DNA of 64,000 nucleotides. Origin: Thermoleophilia bacterium (GTDB taxonomy: Bacteria > Actinomycetota > Thermoleophilia > UBA2241). The stretch's first letter is position 1; every line of letters starts with the position of its first letter. The DNA is taken from positions 124,001-188,000 of the forward strand of contig JAWKKE010000004.1 in the NCBI GenBank assembly GCA_041393415.1, given 5' to 3'. The notes under the pieces are model-generated. The model saw only the letters and a list, made by a program, of their open reading frames with translations, was not told where the DNA came from and did not search any database. This document shows positions 8,079-17,084 of the stretch, one piece after another. A program made the position numbers and the translations under genes.

Positions 8079-9128
8079 CTATTCGCTCGCCGACGGAGAA
8101 GGCGACGCCGCAGGGCTGGTCGTCGTCTCGGACGGGGTCGGCGAAGCAGTCAGCTCGGTTGGATTGAAGCCCGCGGCGTACACGATCTCAGCCTCCGCCT
8201 TTGCCTCTTCGAGCCAGGCGTCCCACGCCTCGGACTGCTTCTGGAGCTTGAGCTGCTCCTCGATGCCGTCCTTCGCGTCCTCGAACGACGTCGTGCTGCC
8301 CTTCGTCTTCGCCGTGACTTGAATGATGTGCCAGCCGAACTCGGTCTTGACCGGCTTGGAGATCTCATCGACATCGAGCGCGAACGCCGCATCTTCGAAC
8401 TCTGCCACCATGCGGCCCTTGGGGAACGTCCCCAGATCGCCGCCGACGTTCTTGGAGCCGGGATCGGTGGAGTACTTCTTGGCGACCTTCTTCCAATTTG
8501 CATCGCTGGAGTCGGCTTCGAGCAACGCCCTGACCTTCTCGGCCTCGGCCTTCGTCTTGACCAACACGTGGCGCGCCGTCACTGTGTCGGCGACGACGAA
8601 CTGGTCCTGATTGGCGTCGTCGTCGTAGAAGGCACGCACCTCTTCGTCGGTGACCGTGACGTCCTCGCCGATCTTCGCGTACAACGCGTCCTGCAGCATC
8701 TGCACCTGAAGCTGCTGCCTGAGATCGTCTTCGCTAACGCCCTGCTCCTTCAGGAGAGCCTCGTACTTCTTCTGGCCACCCACCTGTTCGACGATCGTCT
8801 TGATACGCTCGTCGATCTCATCGGTGGTCACCGAGACGCCCTTCTCCGTGGCCGCCTGGCTCACGAGCTCGGCCTGCACGAGGTACTCAACGATCATGGC
8901 CTTCATCTGCTTGTACTCGGCAGAATCCTCGGCAGGGAACTCCTGGTCCTGCGCCTTGTACTGCGCCTTGGCCTGCGCGATGATCGCGTCAAACTGCTCC
9001 TGAGTGACGACCGCGTCGCCCACGGCGGCAATGGCCCCCGCCGGCACTTCCTTCTCGCCACAACCCGTGACGGCGAAGACCGACACGAGGGCGAGAAGCA
9101 TCATGACGGCGACAAAAGCTCGTTTCAT
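8079..9128 (-). CDS. Lipoprotein peptidyl-prolyl cis-trans isomerase (SurA/PrsA-like)
   Basis: This secreted foldase has 349 residues. A signal peptide ends in a lipobox (AVTGC; Cys near residue 23), so the protein should be lipid-anchored outside the membrane. A SurA-N/trigger-like helical region runs to about residue 190. A parvulin (PpiC) domain follows, with 'ARHVLVKTKAEAEKV', 'KNVGGDLGTFPKGRM' and 'TEFGWHIIQVT'. The tail is Ser/Thr/Pro rich. ATG at 9128 is nine bases after AGGAG; an ATG two codons earlier (9134) is too close to it. The gene sits between mfd and mazG, where other Actinomycetota also carry a secreted lipoprotein gene (lpqU), and probably belongs to the same transcript. Confidence 0.9.
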   Translation of the reverse strand: MKRAFVAVMMLLALVSVFAVTGCGEKEVPAGAIAAVGDAVVTQEQFDAIIAQAKAQYKAQDQEFPAEDSAEYKQMKAMIVEYLVQAELVSQAATEKGVSVTTDEIDERIKTIVEQVGGQKKYEALLKEQGVSEDDLRQQLQVQMLQDALYAKIGEDVTVTDEEVRAFYDDDANQDQFVVADTVTARHVLVKTKAEAEKVRALLEADSSDANWKKVAKKYSTDPGSKNVGGDLGTFPKGRMVAEFEDAAFALDVDEISKPVKTEFGWHIIQVTAKTKGSTTSFEDAKDGIEEQLKLQKQSEAWDAWLEEAKAEAEIVYAAGFNPTELTASPTPSETTTSPAASPSPSASE

Positions 9129-9151
9129 AGACATACTCTCCTAATTGTGGG

Positions 9152-12100
9152 CTAGTCGCGGGACACGCCAGCGTCGATCATAGCATCGAGGAGAGACTCG
9201 ACCCACCGCAGGATCGACTCGTCGGACTCGGCACGATGGACGATGAGCGCGCGCTTCTGCTTGAAATAGGTGAGGCGCGGGTGGTCCGCGCGCAAACGCG
9301 CCGCCGCTGCATCACCGAGATCGAGTCCGTCCACCTGCAGCCGACCGCTACGATACGACACGGCGCTGGCGCTCAACTCAGTCGTCTTGAGCTTGATCGC
9401 TTGCAGCGACAACAGATTCTCAACCGGTTCGGGCGGCGCGCCGAAACGATCGCCGAGTTCGGCGCGCACATCGCCTAGCTCCTTGAGCGTCGTCGCGCGG
9501 GCAATGCGCCGGTGCGCGTCGATCTTCGTCGCTTCGTAGGCGATGTACTCGGGTGGGACGTACGCCGTAACGGGGATGTCCACGCGCACCGGGGCCAGCA
9601 CCGCCACCTGCGCGCCCTGCATTTCCTGCACGGCATCCTCGAGCATCTGCGCATACATCTCGAAGCCGACGGCGGCAACATGCCCAGACTGTTCGTCGCC
9701 GAGCAGACTTCCGGCACCGCGTATCTCCAAGTCCGCCATGGCGATGCGGAACCCAGCCCCGAGCTCAGTGTGGTCACTCAGAGTCGTGAGGCGCGCAGCC
9801 GCCTCCTTCGTCAAGGTCTCCTCACTCGGATAGAGGAGGTATGCGTAGGCGCGCGCCTCGCTCCGCCCGATCCGGCCGCGTATCTGATAGAGCTGGGCGA
9901 GACCCAGCATGTCGGCGCGGTCGACGATCAACGTATTGGCGCTCGGGATATCGATGCCGCTCTCAATGATCGCCGTGGACACGAGTACGTCGGCTTCTCC
10001 AGCGAGGAACGATAGCATCACCCGTTCGAGCTCCTTCTCCGCCATCTGCCCGTGCGCCACGGCGACGCGGGCGGCCGGCACGAGCTCCCGCACGTACTCC
10101 GCCACCTGCTGGATGGTCTCCACGCGGTTATGCAGGAAGAAGGCTTGCCCCTCACGGGCGATCTCCTTCTCGATGGCAGCACGTACGAGAGCATCGCGGT
10201 GCTCGCCGATGTACGTGTGGATCTCATGCCGCCCACGGGGCGGCGTCTCGATCACGGAGACGTCGCGAATGCCGGTCAGCGACATCTGCAGCGTGCGTGG
10301 TATCGGCGTCGCCGAGAGACTGAGGACGTCGACTTGCAGCTTGAGGGTGCGCAGACGTTCCTTCTGGCGCACCCCAAACCGCTGCTCTTCATCGACGATG
10401 ACGAGGCCGAGCTCCTTCGGCTGCACATCCGTGCTGAGTAGTCGGTGTGTGCCGATCAGGACGTCGAGCTTACCGCCGCCGAAGTCGGCAAGGATGCGTC
10501 GCTGCTCGGCGGCCGTGCGAAAACGCGACACCATCTCGACCTTCACGGGCAGATCGGCGTAACGCTCGCGAAAGGTCATGAGGTGTTGCTCGGCAAGAAT
10601 CGTCGTAGGCACGAGCACAAGCGTCTGCTTACCGGCCTCCGCGGCCTTGAACGCCGCTCGTAGCGCGACCTCGGTCTTGCCGTAGCCGACGTCACCGCAG
10701 ATGAGGCGGTCCATGGGATGCGGCGACTCCATGTCATTCTTGACCTCATCGATGGCCTCGGCTTGATCCTCCGTCTCTTCGTACGGAAAGGCATCCTCGA
10801 GGCGCCGCGTGAGGTCGCCGTCGGAGGGGAAGGCGAATCCTGGTGTTGCCTGCCGCGCGGCGTAGAGCTGAAGGAGTTCGCCCGCCATCTCGACAACCGC
10901 CTTCCGAGCCCGGGTGCGCACCGTCTGCCAATGCGTGCCGCCCAGACGATCCAGGACTGGCGTGCCGCCCGCAGCACCGATGTAGCGGCTGACTTTGCCG
11001 ATTTGATCGTGCGGCACGAACACACGGTCGTCCCCCTTGAACTCCAGCAAGAGGTAGTCGCGCGTGATCCCGGCAACCGTCCGCGTCTCTATGCCGGCGA
11101 AGCGGGCGAGGCCGTGATCCTCATGTACAACGTAGTCATTGGGCCGCACGTCGAAGAAGCTCGTGAGGCGCGTACCGGCCACAAGTCGCCTCTCTTTGGG
11201 TGCCCCACGGAAGAGAGCGCGCTCGCTCACAACGGCAAGCTTGAGGTCGGCGGCAACAAAGCCCTCGCGCAAAGGAGCGGCGAGGAAGTACAGGCCCTCA
11301 GCCGCCTCGCCGCCACGCTCCAGCTGCTCTGGCGTCACGACTTCAGCCTGCAGTGTGCGCAGACGATAGGTGGCGCGTTCCGCCTCGCCGGCGTGACGGA
11401 AGACCACGAAGACCCGGTATCCGTCACGAACCATGCGCATCAGATCGCGTTCGGCGCCCGAGACGTCACGAGCGGCAAACTGCGGGCGTGACGCGGCGAA
11501 CTGAACCTTCTGATCGCGCTGCACGACATCCAGTTGCAGCGCTCCAGCCAATGCGGCACGCACCTCGCCGAGACCGAGATACAGACGAGCGTCGGCGGAC
11601 GCGACACGCACCTCTGCGTCGAAGTCCGCGAGAGACCGGTAGACCTCATCGGGATCGCACACAGCGAGACGCGTGGCCTGCGCGCTCGTTCGCTCGAGGA
11701 GCGTTGTGAACTGCCCAGAGAGCATTCCGAGAGCACGCACGCCGGCCCGCTCGTACATCTCGTCCGGCGTCTCTTCCCGACCCTCGCGCTCCCACAACGA
11801 GATGACATTCTGAAGCGCGGCGCGATACTCAGGGAGCTGCGCATCAGCTTCGACAGCCGCGTAGACGACCACCCGCGCAAGCGAGTCGGTACTGCGCTGT
11901 GAGTACACAGAGAACGTGCGCAGCGACTCAACCTCGTCACCCCAGAAGTCGATGCGCACTGGATCGCCCAGGGCGGGGTAGACATCGATCAACCCGCCGC
12001 GGACGGCGAACTCACCGCGAGTGCGAGCTTGCTCGACACGCTCGTAGCCGAGCGCCACGAGTCGCGCCACGGCGTCGTCGAACGAAACTTCGTCACCAGG

Positions 12101-12505
12101 CGCGAGTGCGAGAGCCTGGGGTTGCAGCTCAAGCGGCATGAACCGCTCGAGCAGAGCCGCCGCCTCGGCGACGATCACCCCGCCGGCGCGCAGTGCCGCG
12201 AGAGCTTCCTGACGTTCACCAATGATGTGCGGCGCCGGCGCCACGTCCGTGCCGTAAAGCACGCCCCGAGCTGGGAGCACCGGCACGTCCCGGCCCAGGA
12301 AGAAGGCGAGATCCGCGGCGAGCCTGGTCGCGTCGTCACCGTTCGGAGAGACGACGACCCACCCTCCCGCGCCCTCGAGCGCACCCAGCGCCGTCGCCAG
12401 CACGTAGGGCGCATAGAAGCTCGGCGCATAGGCGCCTCCGCCACGACTCAAGCGCGGCAGCGCGTCCTCAAAGCCCGGATCGTGAGCCAGGTACTGTGTA
12501 AACAC
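9152..12505 (-). CDS. mfd: Transcription-repair coupling factor Mfd
   Basis: Mfd removes RNA polymerase stalled at lesions and recruits UvrA; the protein here has 1117 residues. The order is an N-terminal UvrB-like region, the RNAP-interaction domain 'NDYVVHEDHGLARFAGIETR' (around residue 480), and a RecG-like translocase with Walker A 'CGDVGYGKTEVALRAAF', the DEEQ box 'IVDEEQRFGVRQKE', and 'LSATPIPRTLQ'. The C-terminal UvrA-binding domain closes the protein. I chose the GTG at 12505 because GGGGGAG lies eight bases upstream; an upstream GTG at 12553 has no such site. A candidate -10 (12615-12620) and a hairpin (12560-12589) precede it. It heads the mfd-PPIase-mazG-eno-ftsB run. Confidence 0.97.
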   Translation of the reverse strand: MFTQYLAHDPGFEDALPRLSRGGGAYAPSFYAPYVLATALGALEGAGGWVVVSPNGDDATRLAADLAFFLGRDVPVLPARGVLYGTDVAPAPHIIGERQEALAALRAGGVIVAEAAALLERFMPLELQPQALALAPGDEVSFDDAVARLVALGYERVEQARTRGEFAVRGGLIDVYPALGDPVRIDFWGDEVESLRTFSVYSQRSTDSLARVVVYAAVEADAQLPEYRAALQNVISLWEREGREETPDEMYERAGVRALGMLSGQFTTLLERTSAQATRLAVCDPDEVYRSLADFDAEVRVASADARLYLGLGEVRAALAGALQLDVVQRDQKVQFAASRPQFAARDVSGAERDLMRMVRDGYRVFVVFRHAGEAERATYRLRTLQAEVVTPEQLERGGEAAEGLYFLAAPLREGFVAADLKLAVVSERALFRGAPKERRLVAGTRLTSFFDVRPNDYVVHEDHGLARFAGIETRTVAGITRDYLLLEFKGDDRVFVPHDQIGKVSRYIGAAGGTPVLDRLGGTHWQTVRTRARKAVVEMAGELLQLYAARQATPGFAFPSDGDLTRRLEDAFPYEETEDQAEAIDEVKNDMESPHPMDRLICGDVGYGKTEVALRAAFKAAEAGKQTLVLVPTTILAEQHLMTFRERYADLPVKVEMVSRFRTAAEQRRILADFGGGKLDVLIGTHRLLSTDVQPKELGLVIVDEEQRFGVRQKERLRTLKLQVDVLSLSATPIPRTLQMSLTGIRDVSVIETPPRGRHEIHTYIGEHRDALVRAAIEKEIAREGQAFFLHNRVETIQQVAEYVRELVPAARVAVAHGQMAEKELERVMLSFLAGEADVLVSTAIIESGIDIPSANTLIVDRADMLGLAQLYQIRGRIGRSEARAYAYLLYPSEETLTKEAAARLTTLSDHTELGAGFRIAMADLEIRGAGSLLGDEQSGHVAAVGFEMYAQMLEDAVQEMQGAQVAVLAPVRVDIPVTAYVPPEYIAYEATKIDAHRRIARATTLKELGDVRAELGDRFGAPPEPVENLLSLQAIKLKTTELSASAVSYRSGRLQVDGLDLGDAAAARLRADHPRLTYFKQKRALIVHRAESDESILRWVESLLDAMIDAGVSRD

Positions 12506-12559
12506 TCGTGAGTCTCCCCCTACCGCAACGCGGCGTTGACCAGAGGACGGCACGACAGA

Positions 12560-12589
12560 AGCCCCGCCCAGCGTGCAGCAAGCGGGGCT
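12560..12589 (-). terminator. Hairpin between the protease gene and mfd
   Basis: AGCCCCGC (12560-12567) pairs with GCGGGGCT (12582-12589) across a 14-base loop. It follows the C1 protease stop (12686) on the same strand and precedes mfd. It lacks a T-run, so it may be a weak terminator or, if the -10 at 12615-12620 is real, a structure in the mfd leader. Confidence 0.4.
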
Positions 12590-12614
12590 AGCTCACTCAG
12601 GAGCGGCAACGAGA

Positions 12615-12620
12615 ATTGTA
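12615..12620 (-). promoter_or_regulatory. Candidate -10 box for mfd
   Basis: TACAAT on the minus strand matches five of six bases of the consensus and lies in the protease-mfd gap. No -35 match at 16-18 bp. The transcript would have a leader of about 100 bases containing the 12560-12589 hairpin. Confidence 0.3.
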
Positions 12621-12685
12621 CCCGACCGCCAGAGTGGTCGGCGGCGATCGACGACGAGCGCACGGCTCAACAGCGCCACGGACCG

Positions 12686-14296
12686 TCACCGAACTATCAG
12701 GATTGCCCGCCGCGGCGTTGCCTGACTGTTGCCGGCCACATCGTAGCCACGTGCTTCGACGCGATACTTGCCGGGCACCATCTTGGCGGTGAATCGCCAC
12801 GTGCGCGATTCGCCGACGCAGACACCGGCGACGCGGCGGGTCTTGATCGTGCGCCCCTTGGCTGTCTTGACGACCAGCCGCACGTTCACGCTCGCACTTG
12901 AGAAAGCGGGGTCGGTTACCCTGAAGGCGATTGACGCCGCCTTGCCGGCCTTGACGGTGAAGCCGGCCACGTCCACCCGCGGCGGCTCATCGTCGACACG
13001 ACCGTTCCCGTCGACCAGCGCCTTCAGACAGACATTGGAGCGTTCGAACCCCTTCACAGTAACAAGATCCGTCCACTTCGTTCCGTCGGCGCTAACGTAG
13101 GACTGTCCGCGAGCCGCCGACGGCGACGACAGCTGCCACGGATGTTCCAGAGGTATCGGCTCATCGCTGCCGGGGGTCGTGAGCCGCACGGCCACAACGA
13201 AACGCTTGCCGGTCTTGAGCGCGGCCGGCCGAGTCAACTTGACGGTGTGATAGCCCGCAACCGCAAGACTCCCCCGGGCACGGCTACTCGTCGTCGCGAT
13301 GCCGGCCACCGTGGCGGCAACGCGCACCTCGTACGTTGCCCCCGGCGACGGCGTGTAGAAGCTCACAGCAGCAAGCGTACCCTTGCCGGCAGCGCGGAAG
13401 CGATTTGCGAACCACGCCGTCTCGCTGCCGAACCCGATGTTCTTCGACCACGCCAGCGGGTCGTACTGGTAGATCGCGTCGTAGTTGCCGGCTCCCTCCA
13501 CCCCGCTGACCACCATCAATTCGCTGCCGAGACTAGTGTCGTAGTACGACACCCAGAAGTAGCCGGCAAGGTCGCCCCAGTCCGTGCCCCAGCTGTTCTT
13601 GATGAGAAAAGCGCCGTTACCGCGCGCGGGATAGACGAAGTTCTCAGCCGGATAATCGTCATCCCAGCCGACGATGGACACCCAGTGCGTCGGCTCGACC
13701 ATCCCCCCATCTGAGTAGAAGTAGCCGAACGTGTCGTAGTCCATCCACTCCCGATCCCAGTAGAGACTGGCGGCAACGGCCCCTTCTTCCATGACCGCCC
13801 ACTTGATGGCGGCATTGTCGGAGAACCCCGCACGCGGCGGCAGCGTGAGGATCTCCTGGACGTGCCGCACGGCCGACAACCCCTCCGGGGAATCGTCCGG
13901 GCGCGGGTATGGATCGTCACGCTCGAGCACCGGCCCCTCCCAGCGCGCGAAGTAGGCCGCGGAGATGAGATTCGAGGCCCGCCCCTCATAGTCCAGGGTG
14001 GAGCTTTGGAAGTTCGCCATGTGGTTCTCCGAGAAGTCCAGCCGTACGCTCGGGAGGAGATTGGACTCGAGCGAACTGATCGCCGCCATGACCCAGCACG
14101 TGGAGAAGCCGTCTTGACTGCGAACTGGACTCACACGACCCTCGTCGCGCAGATCGTACGACGACGGATATGTGCGACCGTCCCAGGGAGCCGCGCACAC
14201 GGGCGTCGCCAGTGCGAAGAAGAGCGCCAGAGCCGCAGCCACCGCCACCGCCCATGCACCGCGACTACCCCTCCCCGCACCCATGTCCTTCGCCAC
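12686..14296 (-). CDS. Secreted papain-family (C1A) cysteine protease with lectin-like domain
   Basis: This 536-residue exported protein has a signal peptide at residues 1-35 (hydrophobic 14-31, cleavage near 'VCAA'). The papain-like domain shows the oxyanion Gln61, catalytic Cys67 (QDGFSTCWVM), His204 (PTHWVSIVGW) and Asn234 (IKNSWGTDWG), all in the expected order. The middle (about 260-415) resembles the 'lectin-like' beta domain that accompanies bacterial C1A proteases. The last 110 residues look like an Ig/FlgD-type beta domain ('VTDPAFSSASVNVRLVV..YRVEARGYDVAGN'). There is no obvious cell-wall anchor. GTG at 14296 has GGAGG eight bases before it. It is divergent from dacB, and the pair interrupts the conserved mfd-pth order, suggesting insertion. 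The substrate is unknown. Confidence 0.88.
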   Translation of the reverse strand: MAKDMGAGRGSRGAWAVAVAAALALFFALATPVCAAPWDGRTYPSSYDLRDEGRVSPVRSQDGFSTCWVMAAISSLESNLLPSVRLDFSENHMANFQSSTLDYEGRASNLISAAYFARWEGPVLERDDPYPRPDDSPEGLSAVRHVQEILTLPPRAGFSDNAAIKWAVMEEGAVAASLYWDREWMDYDTFGYFYSDGGMVEPTHWVSIVGWDDDYPAENFVYPARGNGAFLIKNSWGTDWGDLAGYFWVSYYDTSLGSELMVVSGVEGAGNYDAIYQYDPLAWSKNIGFGSETAWFANRFRAAGKGTLAAVSFYTPSPGATYEVRVAATVAGIATTSSRARGSLAVAGYHTVKLTRPAALKTGKRFVVAVRLTTPGSDEPIPLEHPWQLSSPSAARGQSYVSADGTKWTDLVTVKGFERSNVCLKALVDGNGRVDDEPPRVDVAGFTVKAGKAASIAFRVTDPAFSSASVNVRLVVKTAKGRTIKTRRVAGVCVGESRTWRFTAKMVPGKYRVEARGYDVAGNSQATPRRAILIVR

Positions 14297-14401
14297 GTTC
14301 GCCGCCTCCCGGATGGTCCATCAGTGACCTGCTGTGCCGCATCCACGCACAGACAGGATAGCGCGCGCGGAGGCAACGCACCTACCATCCGATCGAGGAC
14401 G

Positions 14402-14415
14402 GGGCTCGCGAGCCC
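14402..14415. promoter_or_regulatory. Perfect 14-bp palindrome in the protease-dacB divergent gap
   Basis: GGGCTCGCGAGCCC is a perfect palindrome in the 144-bp gap between the divergent protease and dacB genes. It overlaps where the dacB -35 would be (its -10 is at 14427-14432), which is how a repressor site would lie. Function is inferred from position only. Confidence 0.4.
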
Positions 14416-14426
14416 GAGCTTCGACG

Positions 14427-14432
14427 TAAGAT
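14427..14432 (+). promoter_or_regulatory. Candidate -10 of a near-leaderless dacB promoter
   Basis: TAAGAT lies eight bases before the dacB ATG (14441). There is no ribosome site between them, so the transcript may begin at or within two bases of the start codon. No -35 match is seen. Confidence 0.4.
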
Positions 14433-14440
14433 AGCGCCAG

Positions 14441-15856
14441 ATGAGAGACGCCCCCGGACAACCCTGCCCGACACGCATAGGCCGACCGGCGTGGCGTCTG
14501 GCGATTGCCTTTCTTGTGTTCGTGGCTGTCGCATTCGGTGTTGGTGGCAACGAGCGCGCCGCCGCAGCCGTCGCCGACGACATCCCCGCCATCCTGGCGC
14601 AGCAGGGCATCGCCGCACAGAACGCTGGCATCTACATCTGGGACCTTGAGTCGGCGCGCCCGGTCTACACATGGAACGCCGATCAGCTCTTCACACCAGC
14701 CTCCAATCAGAAGCTCGTCACCTCGGCCACCGCGCTCATCAACTGGGGCGCCAACCACCGCTTCGTCACGGGGCTCTCCATGTCGGACGTCCCCATCGAG
14801 AACGGCGTGCTCGACGGCGACCTCTTTCTCTGCGGCTACGGCGACCCCAGCCTCTCCACCCGCGCGTACCAGCGCCGAGAACTCGGCTTCACAACGGCCT
14901 CGCTCGAACGCTTTGCGCGCGCTCTCTCGGCCCTCGGCGTCCGCACGGTGACCGGAAGTGTCATCGCGGACGCGCATTGGTTCGACGCCAAACGCACCGT
15001 GGCAAGCTGGAAGCCGGGTATCGAAGCGACCGCCTGCGGCCCCATCTCCGCGCTCTCCGTCAATCAGGGATTCCAGGACGAAGAGCGCGTCTCCGACCCG
15101 GTGTTGTTCGCCGCCACGAAGTTCACCGAGGTACTGCGCAAGGCGGGCATCAAGGTCACCGGAGCGCCTCGCGAGGGGCGACTTGCCGCAGACGCCGTCC
15201 TCGTGAAGCAACAGTCGTCGGCACCACTCAAGCAACTGCTGAAGCGACTCAACAAGATGAGCGACAATCACTTCGCCGAAACCTTCACGAAGGGTCTCGG
15301 CAAGGACTTCGGCGAGGCCGGTACCACCGCAGCAGGCGTGCGCCTCTCGCGGGCGACGCTCGCCTCGATGGACATCCCTGCCAGCAGCTTCGTGATCGAC
15401 GATGGTTCGGGCCTGAGCTACCTCGATCGGCTCACGCCGCACGGCATCGTGCGCCTACTCGGCTGCATGTACCAGCGCCCAGACTTCGCCGCCTACTACG
15501 ACTCACTGGCCATCGCCGGCAAGGATGGCACCCTGGCCGAACGAATGCGCAATACCCCGGCGGCAGGCAACGCCCACGCGAAGACCGGTTACCTCAATGT
15601 GGCCACAAGCCTTTCGGGCTACGTGCGCAGCGCCAACGGCCACCTGCTCGCCTTCTCGTTGCTCATGGCGATCGACCCAACGCAGTGGCAACAGGCGCAC
15701 GATGCGCAAGACGCCATCGTCGCCACCCTTGCCGACGCGACCGTCCCGGGAGCGTGCGTCCTCCGCGTGACGCCGACCCGGCGGCAGCAGATCATGTCAA
15801 GCATTGCCGCTGTTCACACTGTTGGCAGCGCTCTCCAGCCCTGCGTCGAGCCATAG
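14441..15856 (+). CDS. dacB: D-alanyl-D-alanine carboxypeptidase/endopeptidase, PBP4 family (peptidase S13)
   Basis: This exported low-molecular-weight PBP trims peptidoglycan peptides; it has 471 residues. A signal/anchor segment is at about 18-36. Active-site motifs are SxxK at S88-K91 (PASNQKLVTS), SDN at 274-276 and KTG at 381-383. The insertion between the first two motifs is typical of class C PBP4 enzymes. Conserved 'DDGSGLSYLDR' precedes the KTG box. The ATG has no ribosome site, and a -10-like TAAGAT lies just upstream, so translation may be leaderless. Its last 60 bases overlap the 3' end of pth on the opposite strand; both C-termini are in open frame. It is probably coregulated with the divergent protease. 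Confidence 0.95.
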   Translation: MRDAPGQPCPTRIGRPAWRLAIAFLVFVAVAFGVGGNERAAAAVADDIPAILAQQGIAAQNAGIYIWDLESARPVYTWNADQLFTPASNQKLVTSATALINWGANHRFVTGLSMSDVPIENGVLDGDLFLCGYGDPSLSTRAYQRRELGFTTASLERFARALSALGVRTVTGSVIADAHWFDAKRTVASWKPGIEATACGPISALSVNQGFQDEERVSDPVLFAATKFTEVLRKAGIKVTGAPREGRLAADAVLVKQQSSAPLKQLLKRLNKMSDNHFAETFTKGLGKDFGEAGTTAAGVRLSRATLASMDIPASSFVIDDGSGLSYLDRLTPHGIVRLLGCMYQRPDFAAYYDSLAIAGKDGTLAERMRNTPAAGNAHAKTGYLNVATSLSGYVRSANGHLLAFSLLMAIDPTQWQQAHDAQDAIVATLADATVPGACVLRVTPTRRQQIMSSIAAVHTVGSALQPCVEP

Positions 15857-16399
15857 CTCCACCGCATCCGCGGCGGCCGCAACCAGCGCCTCCACGGTGG
15901 CGCGCGGCTCCGCGAACGGCGCCAAGACGTACGCCGCAACTACCTCGGGATCGTAGCTCGCCGGCCGATCGACACCGACCCTCAGGCGCACGTACTCGGC
16001 GCCGACGAGCCCGGTCACACTCTTCAGACCGTTGTGTCCACCGCTGCCGCCACCGCTCATCAGACGCAGCCGACCGAACGGTAGATCGATGTGATCGTGC
16101 ACTACCATGAGGCGGCCGAGCGGCACTCCGTACTTGCGCACGACATCGGCAACGCTACGACCGCTCTCATTCATATACGTCGTCGGCTGGAGGAGCAGGA
16201 CGTCGTGGCCCGCGATCCGACCAAGCGCGAAGCGCCCGTGGTGGCCCCGCTTGGCCTTAGCGAAACCGTGCCGGCGGGCCAACTCCTCGATGACACGATA
16301 GCCGAGATTGTGCCGTGTACCTTCGTACGTCGGCCCGGGATTCCCCAGGCCGACGACGACGTACTCGACTTGTATGACAGACGTATCGCTACGTCGCAT
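15797..16399 (-). CDS. pth: Peptidyl-tRNA hydrolase
   Basis: Pth frees tRNA from peptidyl-tRNA that drops off ribosomes. The 200 residues are normal for the family. Seen are the N-terminal 'VVVGLGNPGPTYEGTRHNLGY' with the catalytic His in 'RHNLGY', Asn in 'QPTTYMNESGRSV', and 'LMVVHDHIDLPFGRLRL' with the conserved Asp. 'GSGGHNGLKSV' is also present. The gene follows rplY, the usual actinobacterial order. The 3' 60 bases overlap dacB tail to tail. The ribosome site at the ATG (16399) is weak (GAGG two bases away). Confidence 0.96.
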   Translation of the reverse strand: MRRSDTSVIQVEYVVVGLGNPGPTYEGTRHNLGYRVIEELARRHGFAKAKRGHHGRFALGRIAGHDVLLLQPTTYMNESGRSVADVVRKYGVPLGRLMVVHDHIDLPFGRLRLMSGGGSGGHNGLKSVTGLVGAEYVRLRVGVDRPASYDPEVVAAYVLAPFAEPRATVEALVAAAADAVELWLDAGLESAANSVNSGNA

Positions 16400-16432
16400 C
16401 GCCTCAAGCGGCCAACGCGCAGAGGTCGCGCG

Positions 16433-17071
16433 TTAGGAGCTCGCCTCCTCCTTGCCGACGATGTCCGGCTCGACTGCCTCAGCCTCGACCTCTTCCTCTT
16501 CGTCAGCCTTGCGCGGCGGCAAGACAGAGCAAAGCACCTGCTCCGGATCGTCGACGATCGTGATGTCCGCGGGGACGACGAGATCGGCGATGGTCGCCAC
16601 GTCGTTGATGTCAAGCTCAGAGATGTCGACCACAACGTGCTCGGGAATGGCAGTGACAACGCCCCTCACGGTGACTTCGCGCAGAGATTCGTCGAGCACG
16701 CCGCCGGCCTTCACGCCCTTGGACTCGCCCTCAAAGCGAATCGCGACCACGCTCTCGATGGTCTCCGTGAGACGGATCTCCTGCAGGTCGATGTGAGACA
16801 CGGTGTGCTTCGTGGGGTGATACGCCAGATGCTTGATGATGGCTTTGTGGTCGCGCGACTGGCCCTCGATCTTGACGTCCAGAATGACGTGCACTCCAGG
16901 TCCCGTCGTGACGGCCTCGCGCATGACATGCGGTTCGACGGCGATCAACGTAGCCGCGTCGCCGTGGCCGTAGATGACGCCGGGAATGAAGCCTTCCCTG
17001 CGAAGGCGCCGAGAAGAGCGGCTGCCGGTGGCGTCGCGCGGCTGCACGACGATGCTGACTGTGTCGGTCAT
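16433..17071 (-). CDS. rplY: 50S ribosomal protein L25/general stress protein Ctc
   Basis: This 212-residue L25 of the long TL5/Ctc type binds 5S rRNA. The N-terminal L25 domain is about residues 5-95 ('GSRSSRRLRREGFIPGVIYG'). A C-terminal TL5 beta domain follows, and a very acidic tail rich in Glu ends the protein. The short E. coli form has only the first domain. It lies 13 bases after prs and 33 before pth, the order seen in Actinomycetota. The ATG at 17071 has AGGAGACGACTC upstream. Confidence 0.96.
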   Translation of the reverse strand: MTDTVSIVVQPRDATGSRSSRRLRREGFIPGVIYGHGDAATLIAVEPHVMREAVTTGPGVHVILDVKIEGQSRDHKAIIKHLAYHPTKHTVSHIDLQEIRLTETIESVVAIRFEGESKGVKAGGVLDESLREVTVRGVVTAIPEHVVVDISELDINDVATIADLVVPADITIVDDPEQVLCSVLPPRKADEEEEVEAEAVEPDIVGKEEASS

Positions 17072-17084
17072 GAGTCGTCTCCTG

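Noticed and set aside
7620..9155. 511-codon plus-strand open frame opposite mazG and the PPIase gene
   Set aside because: Low-complexity Arg/Ser/Leu composition, no motifs, and it lies over two well-supported genes.
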